Source of the DNA: Spirogloea muscicola
Taxonomy: Eukaryota > Streptophyta > Zygnematophyceae > Spirogloeales > Spirogloeaceae
Assembly: GCA_009602725.1 (NCBI GenBank)
Contig: WELB01000028.1
Location: forward strand, 166,598 to 230,597
Reading direction: 5' to 3'
Length of the DNA stretch: 64,000 nt
Part shown: piece by piece, positions 46,601 through 56,215 of the stretch
How positions within the stretch are numbered: position 1 is the first letter of the stretch
Layout of the letters: each line of letters opens with the position of its first letter
The notes under the pieces: generated by a model
What the model saw: only the letters and a program-made list of their open reading frames with translations
What the model was told of the DNA's origin: nothing
Database searches by the model: none
Translations under genes and position numbers: made by a program

Positions 46601-47978
46601 TTCCTGACACCAGAAGGTGCAAGGGATTGATTGGTTGCAGTTGTTATTGCATCCAAGCACAGTCGCTTGATGTTCCAGGTCATTTGTCTGGCATCAAGCT
46701 CAGACTTACTATTGCTATCACTTATGAAATCTGACAGAAGCTGACTTGATGCGCGCAGGTAAAGTCAGGCTCCATCTTTGACAACTTCTTGGTCACAGAT
46801 GATGCTGAGTATGCCAAGACGTTTGCAGAGAATACATGGGGCACAGTCAAAGATGTAAGATACAATTCCTACATCAAATACCTGGTATCTGACAGGACAT
46901 GGCAAGTTTGCATGTCTAAGAAGCAGGACTTGTGAACCCTAGCTTATGCAGCCATTGGTGTGTGCAAAGAGTGTACACCGCACAATGGCAGCTATGTCTA
47001 GCGGTGATGAGCGTATTTAGCCCGCATTTGGAGCATCACTGACATTGTGATCTGTTTGTGGGCCAGGCTGAGAAGGCTATGTTCGATGACACAGAAAAGG
47101 AGCGGGAAGCTGCTGAAGAGGTATGTTCGCATTCGTCTGTCCACTAGACATGGCTGCTATTGTGCTGCTAAGGGCTCTTGATTGAAGCTGCTTGATAAGG
47201 TAGTCACAGCTCTGCCTAGGAAGCCGGCAGTCTCACTGCAGTAAGACGGGTGATGCATGTCAACATCTTGATTGCTTAAAAGTTGGCAGCTGGGTTCTAA
47301 CTGCGTTGTTGTTTTTCTTCTTTGCAGGAAGAGCGGAAGAGGAGTGCTCCTCCTGAGGACGACGATGATGAGCCAGTAAGTCATCAACCAGTCTGTCTGG
47401 GTGCTTGTTGGCTTGACTTGCAGTTTAGCCACAGTGCCCATGGTCTGCTGAGTACTGCCCACATAGCCTTGGGAATGCTGCAAAGGGCTTGGGTCAGGGG
47501 ATTAGGATTTAAGGTTAGGGTTTAGACCTAAAGCCTAAAACCCTCGTGCAGTATATGAGACTATGTTCCAGTACAGGAACATAATCTAAGTAGCTAGACA
47601 TCTAGGTATTCTTGACGTAGCTTTCTTCAGATGGACTAGCCACAGGATTGACCTTTTGACATTGCAATGTCTGCAACTGCAGGAGGAATTCCCCGACGAG
47701 GATGATGATGAGCCGCCTCCGGCCGAGGTACGCAGTTGCATCTCTAGCTTTGATTTGCATGAGCAGCGTGACCAGGGGAGACCCTGAGCTTGTCAGTCAG
47801 ACGAGCACTCCTGCCATTTTCCTTGGCTCCACTGCATTACCCCTGATTACGTCTGTATTACACAAACTAGCCTTTGTTATGAGCAAACCCAACTTGCCCG
47901 CACAGAGGTCCTGTTTCATGCAGAACAGTTCTAACTCCCTTCCCTTTTCACTATCAGCAGGGCCATGATGAGCTTTAG
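43662..47978 (+). CDS. CRT: Calreticulin
   Basis: Ca2+-binding lectin chaperone of the ER lumen. Fourteen exons join in phase to 411 residues: 43662-43755, 43981-44088, 44405-44600, 44823-45081, 45235-45291, 45503-45550, 45822-45908, 46097-46154, 46477-46544, 46759-46854, 47067-47120, 47328-47375, 47683-47727, 47961-47978. A signal peptide ([19 protein letters not shown]) is followed by the N-domain ([44 protein letters not shown]). The P-domain repeats are [55 protein letters not shown] and [16 protein letters not shown]. The C-domain is acidic and ends HDEL. There is no membrane segment after the P-domain, so it is calreticulin and not calnexin. Each P-domain repeat starts a new exon. Confidence 0.97.
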
Positions 47979-48909
47979 AGCTATAACACTGGAGATGTTT
48001 GAGACTGGGCATTAATTTGCTCTTCTTAATAGCGCGGCGCACCTTGACAAGCATCTACCTCGATCTCTTTGGCGTAGTTGTCATTGCCAAGTGATGTAAC
48101 ACTGTGGAGCATTGGGTAGTGCTCTACTCATTGATTTGACTTGTGATTCGTAATGATTCGGCTGTCAAATACTTTTGAGTTGGTAGCTATGTTGCAAAGT
48201 ATTTCATACTGGGAGTACTTTGCTTTGCTTCTGATTTGGTAGATGCTGTGGCACATTCCAAAAGAAATTTGACGTCTCTTGCATCAAATGAGAACAGCCT
48301 CACCAGATTATTTTGGCAATGCCCTGTTCCTAAGTATGTTCCATGTTCATACAATCTTAAGCTGCAGGGCATAACGAGAGGTTTTGTAGTCTGTACCTTT
48401 TGTCACATCAAACATGTATTTGTCAGTATAAGAAGTCAGCTTAACAACTCCACTGTGGACCTGTATTTAGTGGTGCAACTTCGACAGATATGTGAATGCA
48501 TCATGCACTTTCGACTTTGAAGAGAAATGTCAAGGGGAAGGTCGAGAGCACTCTTTGATTGGACCATAGCAAACAAGCAGGCATACCCTTCTCCTATCAT
48601 CTACACTTAATGTGTGGAGAGCGCCTTCTTATTAGGCCTTGCGCACCCGCGCAGCATGCAACAACCTTGAGCCCCAGCTCATCCGCCGGCCAACTTCAAT
48701 GAGCCACGCAGATGACTTCGATTTGGCATGCCGAATTGCAAGCTATTCTTGACCTCAAGCAAATCATACATAGTCCTGCTGAGCCAGGTTATGCTGGCTA
48801 CGGCCTGTTAGTGAAAGTGGGGCATGGTGAACTCCGACTTCGCTGTGTGGAGGCCCTCATGAGCATGCAAGATGAGCCGGCGTGAGCAAGACGTGCCGGC
48901 GTTCTCTTC
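47979..48909. other. Spacer without a supported gene
   Basis: 3' flank of calreticulin and of the convergent PIG-Y gene. Only short, unremarkable open frames are present. Confidence 0.45.
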
Positions 48910-49347
48910 TTATGCATGCTTGAAGGACTTCATACTGAGCCAGTGGATGTACACAGCGGCCAGCGTGACGGGCAACGTCAGCGGGACGAGCAGGCAGTAG
49001 TACCTGCAGCCAGGACCCCTCACAACGCGAGGCTTGGATTGACTATCCCCAGCAAGCCCAGTGGGCCTCTCAGCCTTTGCCAACGTGCGCTCTTGTAACT
49101 CAACTCACAGACATAGCAACAATACTCGGGTGCAATAACAGGGGCTCCTGCCCCACAGCTAGCAATACAGCCGTAATTAAAACATGAAAAGAAGACATTC
49201 CACCAGTCAAGCTGGCGGCGGGCGCCCAACACCCACCTGTCGTCCGCGACGGCGGCGAGGAGCGAGCCCGGCGGCGGCGCCGCCGGGGAGCCGGCGACGA
49301 GCTTNCCTTCGAGCCTCGGAGCACCGGCGTCGGCCCAGTGAGGCGCT

Positions 49348-49382
<35 letters not shown>

Positions 49383-49407
49383 GGGGCCGCGCTGGCGGCG
49401 AGTCCAT
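48910..49407 (-). CDS. PIGY: PIG-Y subunit of GPI-GlcNAc transferase
   Basis: PIG-Y is a small two-helix membrane subunit of the ER enzyme that starts GPI-anchor synthesis. Exon 2 (49003-48910) reads YYCLLVPLTLPVTLAAVYIH, WLSMKSFKHA-stop, which I recognise as the conserved C-terminal half of plant PIG-Y. It joins exon 1 (to 49237, donor GTGGGT) as ...SLLAAVADDR/YYC. Exon 1 is the problem. From the ATG at 49407 the frame passes an n at 49305 and comes out in the wrong phase for the splice, and the expected first membrane helix before KLVAGSP is missing. The n therefore probably hides sequence of unknown length. The coding start is unsure; the identity of exon 2 is much safer. Confidence 0.65.
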
Positions 49408-50164
49408 GGCGCCTTCCGGCGTGTTACTTCTTTCACTTAGTCTTTTGATTATTGAAATCATTTCGTTTGTTTGCGAGGAAGGATCTGCTGTAACCCTTAG
49501 CAGCAGGTCATGAACAGGACAGGTAGGAGGCGGGAGGTTTAGGGTTCTGCAGGCCCAGGCCCCGTTGCCCTAACAGGTCATATTTGGCAAGACCTGCGGC
49601 CTCCCTTGCCAGGTGCGCCGAGGGAGAGATCCAAGGACTTGTCACAAATGCCGCTGCGTAATGATGGCGTATTCGGTCGGGACTAGCCTGGTTCACTGCC
49701 TGCAGGTGCTGCTGCTGAGAAGGCAGACATGAAGCGGTGCTGGCTTGTGCCGAGGGCACATGTTGATGACCCCTGAAGAGGCCTCCTGAGGTTGTCAGAA
49801 ATTGAGGTGTACACAACGTGAATCCGATGGCCGCCCATCACTGCATTTGCTATGTGCCCAAATCTAACTTGCACCAACGAGCATCAACAAGCACGGAAGA
49901 TAGATGGCTGTGTATTGCAATACACTGCTGGATAGGCAGACCTGCAGGCTTCTAGGAGAGGGTGGATTCTAGCCGCCACTGTTCACAAGGAGCAACACCC
50001 GCAAATGCCTGTCCAACTTGAATGTGCTGATTCGTGGATTCTAACGCCCTTCTCCAGCCGCGCTTTCGCCCTGTAACCTTAGCCCCTCCTGACTTAGCCT
50101 ACCGTACTGACTTGTGTAGCCCCAATTGAATGCACTTTCTTCCAGGAATAGTGCAAATTCGCTC
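49408..50164. other. Spacer without a supported gene
   Basis: Open frames on the minus strand (49508-49877) have no recognisable domain. A single telomere-like GGTTTAGGGTTC occurs at 49537-49549. Confidence 0.4.
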
Positions 50165-52110
50165 AGCTTAACCCCCCCTTCATGTGCACTGCGCGCCATC
50201 TCTCATGAAAGATAACGTAGAGGAGCAAAGATTAAACGATGCAATGGAGGTCCATTGAGGTCCCCCAGCACCTCTACCAATCCCGCAAAGTAGATACCTC
50301 CAGGCCTGCGAAATGTAGGAGGTGGTGCCAGAAGTTTGAGGTGAAGAGCTCAGAGGAAAGAGGTGGCTCTTCTGGAGCTTATGCAACGGGCGGACATTTT
50401 TGCCTAAAACGTCAATACTATAAGGGACTCACCAGACGAGTCGAGGAAGCAGGACTGTTCCCGTTGGGCTTCGGACTAATGGGGTGAGCACTTTGAGAGG
50501 CACCTGCTGCATTCTTATATAAGAGAAGGGGCGCGTCACACTGCGCACGAATGAAAGGGAGGCCAAGCCGAGCCACCAAAGAGACATGGAACAGCGCTGC
50601 CAAATTGACTGGTGGCTGTGAGAGGCCAGCCTAAAGGAATGGACAAGGAAAAGGAAGAGAGAAGGCGCGCGGTGGGCATGAAATTGAAAGAGAGGCCAAT
50701 TCTAGCCTTACAAATGTCCTAGTAACGGGGTAATGAGTTGGCTAAGGGGGGGACTATAATATTCTCGAGTGAGCACATACATATCTGACAAGCTAAGCTG
50801 AGGAGCAAGACCACCACCACGGAATCCATTAGCCTGGCCTAATGCACGCCCAGCACGCTGGTGTATCGCGAGTGCCTGGGAGCGTTGTAGACTCAATGAT
50901 AGCCTCATTCTATAGCAGGCAACAATGGCTTGCGGGACGCTAAACTACCCGCCCGACTACGTCGGCGGGCATCGACATGCTCTGCCAGGCGATGGAGGAG
51001 GGAAGACCACTTCGTTTCCGTAGCCGCCGTATATGTCCATGGCGCATGGGAAGAAGTGGTCGCCCCGGGGGTGGTCCTTATAATGTCGCTCCTTCTTCTT
51101 CTCCGCATGATGTGTCTCCCAACCTGGCACAGTCGGCGTGGGTGTTCCTGGTTGGGATGCGTCGATACAAACGACGTCGAGGAGAAGATGAGGCCCACCG
51201 CTCCGGGGGCAACCACATCCAGACGCCTGATGTAAGGTCTGCCACGCTTCCAGAGTACCGGCATGATGCCCGACACCTCCATGGCCGCATGGTAGCCTGC
51301 CTCACGCACCAAGCCATACATAGCGTCTCTGAGATGATTGTGGGAGGCATTACGTTCACTTCCCTAACACATCGAAGCATGTGAGCTGCCAAAGAGATCT
51401 CATCCTCCGAACGATGGCCATATTCACAATGTCGAATGCCAGCACAAAGTGGAGGGAGGCCGAGATGGTGGTAGAAGGAAGTGGCTACCTGTGAGGGGAA
51501 GCTTTGCGCAGGCTGCGGAGCAGAAAAGCTCTTACAATGTGCGGCAATGGCAGTGTAGCCAGACCAAAGGATTGAACAAAGAAAAGACTCTTCCAAGTAG
51601 AAGGTGATGGCTGTGATTGGCCAGCCCAGGAAAGAATGAATGAACATGAAAACATCTGAAAGGCGGGAAGCGCCAAAAACACGAAACCACCTTCAGTGAC
51701 ATCTGCTAGTAAGAAGTAGCTGTTTCTAGAAGGGGCGGGGGTTGTGAATGGCCAGCCCAGAAGAAACGAACAAGGTCCAGAGGGCCGGAAGCACACAGCT
51801 ATGCAAGAGACTAGAGCGAGTAGGAGCTGGTAACCTCGAGTCAGCAGCCGCCAGCCGGAGTGACTTGCAGCTGGAAAGAAAGTGCGCGCCCATAGAGAAG
51901 AGAAGCTGGCAAAGCCAGCCCAAAAAGAAAGCGCGGCCAGATTGACTGGTGGCTGTGCGAGGCCAGCCCAAAGAAATGGACAAGGTCTGCTGGAGCCGGA
52001 GTGCTAAGCCAAAAAGGAACGGACAATGTCCAAAGCCAAAGAAAGAAGTGCCGAAAGAGGACTACTACACTACAAAACACGAGACGATGCAGAGGGAAGC
52101 TCAGTACCCG
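50165..52110. mobile_element. Repeat island 4a: longest LINE fragment plus hairpin elements
   Basis: The minus strand from about 51450 to 50655 is the longest coding remnant of the LINE. It shows a Cys/His region (CEYGHRSEDEISLAAHMLRC), an NVMPPTIISET segment, then (one frame change) AMYGLVREAGYHAAMEVSG, RPYIRRLDVVAPG and, after further frame changes, VACYRMRLSLSLQRSQ, LGQANG and VLTREY. A 3' module follows, ending CACCGCGCGCCTTC on the minus strand. The order Cys/His knuckle, R-x-N-like helix, RRLD..PG, RMRL.LSLQR resembles the C-terminal part of algal and fungal non-LTR retrotransposon ORF2 proteins with a restriction-like endonuclease. Hairpin cores lie at 50610-50650, 51590-51650, 51725-51790 and 51890-52035. 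The reverse transcriptase itself is not in this window. Confidence 0.65.
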
Positions 52111-52454
52111 CGGAAAGAGAGAGTAGCAGAAGAGGCGGCTGCGGCCACGGAGCTGGGAGCGGATCGGGACCCATCGCCCGGTGGGGAGGTGGGGGCCTCA
52201 GGCGCGCCATCGGCGCCGGTTGGCCAGGCGGGCCGCCCCTGGGCGTGGCCACACGTGGGCGCCGGCCCGCCGCCCAAGCACGAGCGGCAACGGGAACGAG
52301 CTTCCCGGCCAGCGGAGAGTCGGCGGGGACGGCGCCACGTCCGCCGCCTGCTAGCCGGCCAAAACAAAACTCGTGCCGTTTTCCGACGGTTGCATCGGCG
52401 CCGCCTCGGGGTTAAATTTACCACGCTTTAGCTGCTACTTCTGGGTCTCGTTAA
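52111..52454. other. GC-rich stretch, no gene supported
   Basis: Two long frames are open on the plus strand and one on the minus, all Arg/Pro/Gly-rich and without domains. This is consistent with high GC content alone. Confidence 0.4.
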
Positions 52455-53080
52455 GGAAAGGCGCGCGGTGCGCCTGAAAATGTAATAAGTGGAGGTGAAA
52501 TTGGAGAAAGAGGCCACTTGGGGAGCCTCTTTAAGAGGTCTATGGCCCGCGCGCTGCACCTGCGTGCAGGCAGGCAGAGCCCTCGCTGCTGCCTCTGGCT
52601 CTGGCCATTCCTTTTGGCTGGCCTCTCCCAGCCACCAGTTAATCTGGCCGCGCTTGCTTTCTGGCCAGGGGACCCGCTTCCAGGAACCCAGTCTCTCTGA
52701 CCTGAGGCTGCTTAGCAGGGATTACTGAGTGCTTCGTAGCTGCTTCGTTTCTTTTTTGTGCTTGTTGTTCTTCGTACTTCCCCTGGCCCCTTCTCGTCCT
52801 TTCTTCGTTCTATTTTGGGCTAGCTTGTTCCAGCCCCTATCCTCAATGGGCAAGCCCTTCATCTTTCACAGTCGATCCGACTTGCGACTGCTGACTCGGG
52901 ACAATCCTAATTAGCATTTACTGACTAGAAGTTTCTGAGAGTCCCCTTGCTGCCGTCTTGGCACTTAGCGCCTTGCTTTATGCACCATCCGGCTCCTTCA
53001 AAACTTGTCCATTCCTTTGGGCTGGCCTCTCACAGCCACCAGTCAATCTGGCCGCGCCTTCGCTGACTCGGGGGTACTAA
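52455..53080 (+). mobile_element. LINE 3' end carrying a nested hairpin insertion
   Basis: The plus strand carries LHLRAG...ASGSG, then an interruption, then LPGTQ/SDLRLLSRDY-stop and a 3' UTR with hairpin core (52785-52860). It aligns with the uninterrupted copy at 20105-20370. The 53-nt interruption (52608-52660) is a second hairpin element flanked by TCTGGCCA. A further core lies at 52985-53060. Confidence 0.75.
52600..52667 (+). mobile_element. 53-nt hairpin element nested in a LINE copy, 8-bp duplication
   Basis: TCTGGCCA occurs at 52600-52607 and 52660-52667. The empty site is visible in the sister copy at 20160 (GGCTCTGGCCAGGGATCC). The insert keeps CCTTTTGGCTGGCCTCTCCC...CGCGCTTGCTTT and lacks the element head. 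Confidence 0.8.
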
Positions 53081-54440
53081 GCTCCCATCCTCTGTAGTCT
53101 CTTGCAAGCCGTGTGAGTATGGCGCCTTTCGGCCCTTTTCTTGATTGTTTATGGACCTTGATAATTCTCTCTGGGCTGGCTTTTCACAGCCCCCAAGAGC
53201 TCATTTCTGGGTAAAACTCGGCGGACCCACTTCCCCCCGTTCCGGGGCCCCCGTTTTGGCCCGAGCTGGATCCCAGGCCCCGATCCCCGTCGCCGCGCCA
53301 CCCACCAAGCGCTCCTCTTCCTGCATTAACGGCATGGATGTGCCCCGCGCAGCGTGATCCACGGCTGCGGGCGCGCCCCAGGTGCGTGCTCGGCGAAGGG
53401 CCAGATACGATCCCCGCAGCATCTGCCGCACTCCCAGGCGGCTGATCTGCCGCACGCCCAGGCGGCTGCAGCAGCGGCGCCAGTTGGATGCTAGCCGCCC
53501 ATCCTGGAAAGCCGCGCCGCCCGGGGTTGGTGGCCCCGTGCACTCCTCACCTGCCACGACGAGACGAAGTATCGCTCTCGGCACGTGGCCGGCGGCCCTC
53601 GTCGTATGAAGAGGAGGACGGAGAGTGGGCTGGAAGAAGGGCTCGCCCATGGAGGATAGGGCTGGAGCCTCCTCCACGCGCCTCCTCCACGTAATCCCCA
53701 AACCCTGCAAATGGCCCAGGCCCCAACGTCTGCGCACGGGCACACACTCGAAGTGCTTGGGCCTAGACAAGAAGCCATTTGCGGAAGGCAGTAAGCTCTT
53801 GCGAATGGGGCGAGGGCTATATAAGGCCAGCCCGAAAAGAATGGATCGGGAAGGGCAGTGACTGTGAAGGGCAGGCTCAACCTGGCCGACGAGCGCTGCG
53901 TAGGACACAGCTAGATTATCGCCATGCGCTGGGCGTGCCGAACTTTCAGCTTGCTCTTGTCACCTAGGTGATAGTGGCCTCCCTATCTTGAGAAGGACTA
54001 CAGGGAACATTGATGGTGACGTGTGGAGGTTGTGTGGCCGATGCTTGGACGCGTTTGTTCATGTGGTACCACATCGCACATACCCTGCAATCTTGGGCGG
54101 CACCTCAGACAGAATGACCTTACATTATCATGAAGGATAATACACACCGTGGAATACCTCGCGTGTCAGTTTCGTCTTGGCAAAATTGCGCGTAGGTGGC
54201 GGTGGGGCTACTGACAAGCGTTGACAAGTACGACTAAGCAACGCAACACATGTGGTGCAGCCGCAATTCCGTGGTTGCCCACCAAGTTCTTGTAAGCCAC
54301 ACTGCACCTCAAGCTCAGGGTGCCGAGCTCGCTTCATCTTTAGGATGTCGTGTCGAGATCGCCCGCCCTCTGACTTCCGGAACACGTGACGCGCCTGTGG
54401 GCCCTTGCCTTGCTGGGCGAGTGTGGCTTGATGTCACAAA
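53081..54440. other. Mixed repeat fragments and GC-rich DNA, no gene supported
   Basis: Hairpin fragments lie at 53160-53200 (+) and 53800-53860 (-). GC-rich sequence at 53220-53600 holds the short tandem CAGGCGGCTGATCTGCCGCA / CAGGCGGCTGCAG. A minus-strand frame at 54385-54128 (RHPELEVQCGLQELGGQP and a CGCTTC cluster) has no recognised fold. Confidence 0.4.
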
Positions 54441-55720
54441 ATTATTTCTCTATTGCTGTGAAAGGCTCCTTCGAAGGCCAGCCCAAAAAAGGAAGGGACA
54501 AGCTCCGAAGGACCAAAAAGCCGTGAAGAAAGAGTAAAGGGTAGCCATTCTAAGCCAACACACTGTTCAGGCAAAAGCTAGGGGGAAAAGTGGGGCAACG
54601 TCCAGTGAAACACAGAGGTTCCAATGTAAGGCAATGGCTGTGAGAAGGGCCGTGAAACTGCACTACCGTGGAACCAAAAAAATCTAAAACACACTGAAAC
54701 ATAATTGAGAAAGTGGCTCACAATGAGCTATTTTCACACGAGACCTTTTGTCCATTCCTTTGGGCTGGCTTGTCAAAGTCATTGCCGTCATTTTGGAAGA
54801 GCTGTCTCAGAAAGAGAAGGGCAAAAGCAGTGCGAGCGCATCTCCTCGGGCAGCTACAGACAGACAGAAGTAGAAGAAGTGGCTCGTTCCATTCGTTCTC
54901 TCTCTCTCTGACACTTCAGGCCCCTCCGTCATTGTGGCTTTAGGCCCCTCCGTCATTTTGGCCCCTTCGAACCTTCGTCATTTTCCGGGCTGGCTTCTCA
55001 CAGCCCTTGCCCCGATTGGGAGAGCCACTTCTCTCCCAAAAGAGCAAGCGCGGCCAGATTAACTGGTGGCTGGGAGAGAAAAAGAAGCGCTCGCCTATAA
55101 AGAAGAGGGGCTGGCAAAGCCAGCCCTAAAAAGCCCATCCATCATTTGGCCCCTTTGAACCTTCGTCAATTCTTTTTCGGCAGGCTTTTTCACAGCCCTT
55201 GCCCCCATTGGTAGTGCCACTTCTTTCGTTAAAAAGAATGGACAATGTCCAAAGCCAAAGAAAGGAGCCGGCACTCCGCCGAGACCCAGAAGAAGTGGCT
55301 CTCCCAATGGGGGCAAGGGCTGTGAGAAGCCAGCCCGAAAAGAATTGACAAGGTTCGAAGGGGCCAAAGTACGAGCTAAGCAGCGACTGCGGGGCCTGAA
55401 GAGGCTATGGCAGAACGGGGGAGGATGGACCGCTAGTAGTTACGAGTGATGAGCCTCACATCCGACAGACTAGCTGCCGGTAAACTATCCCCCTGACGAA
55501 AGCCGGAGGCCGGAGACCCAGAGGCGGCGCCCATAGCACGGCCTGCTCGCGTGTGGACGGCGTGGGCAAGGGAGCGTTGGAACGATACAGCCAGGCGCAC
55601 GCGGAAGACGGAAGGGGCAAGGGCTGTGAACGCCAGCCCGAAAAGACTTGACAAGGTCCGAAGGGGCCAAAAGCCAAAAGCGCTGAAGGAAAGGAAAGGG
55701 GGCCTCAAGGGGACGTACGA
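54441..55720. mobile_element. Repeat island 4b: hairpin elements and a young LINE 3' end
   Basis: Hairpin cores lie at 54455-54520, 54735-54790, 54955-55035, 55085-55135, 55140-55215, 55285-55365 and 55610-55670. A minus-strand LINE 3' end at 55285-55610 (RVRLAVSFQRS, RAGRAMGAASG, SDVRLITRNY-stop) shares about 210 bp with 4437-4650 at near identity, including its hairpin core, so the two insertions are recent relative to most others here. Confidence 0.7.
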
Positions 55721-56215
55721 CGCACTGGCGGCGGAGAAAGGAGGAGTAAGTACACACACAGTCCAGCAGTGGCGGGATAGCCGGAGGCCGCCGCTCGAGC
55801 CGCCTGATCAAGATGGTCGATCTGAATTGCGTTTTGGTGCGTTTCGTGTGAAACAAACGAAGGCCCAATGGCCAAGTACAAAGGCAAGCACGTTCGAAGA
55901 CCTACAAAACTCACGGCGGCGGGCGGGGGGGGTTCGGCTCGCCCATCCCTCGTGCCCGAATGCAGAGATTTTATTTGTCCCACGGGCTTTACGCCTTCCC
56001 CCTCCCAGCCCGGTCATCCACCCCCCACACCACCCCCTCCACGGCCATGGCGGCACGGCCCACCCGGCGGCGCCGCGCGCGGCGCGCGTCCGCCGCGTCC
56101 GACGCGTCCAACGGCACGGCCNCGACAAGGACTTACGCGGTCAACCGGCGGCGACGAGAGCGGGTGGCGGCGGCGGCGCCGGCGGCAGCGGCCTGCTCGG
56201 CGCAGCGCCGCAGTC
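55721..56215. other. EIN2 upstream region
   Basis: GC-rich with an n at 56122. Open frames enter the EIN2 first exon from upstream, but the Nramp-like start is at 56216. Probably promoter and 5' UTR. Confidence 0.4.

Noticed and set aside
47500-47550. Interstitial telomere array in a calreticulin intron.
   Set aside because: Only one or two TTTAGGG-like units, too few to be an array.
53201-53908. Minus-strand 235-codon open frame.
   Set aside because: It runs through hairpin repeats and GC-rich DNA and lacks family features.
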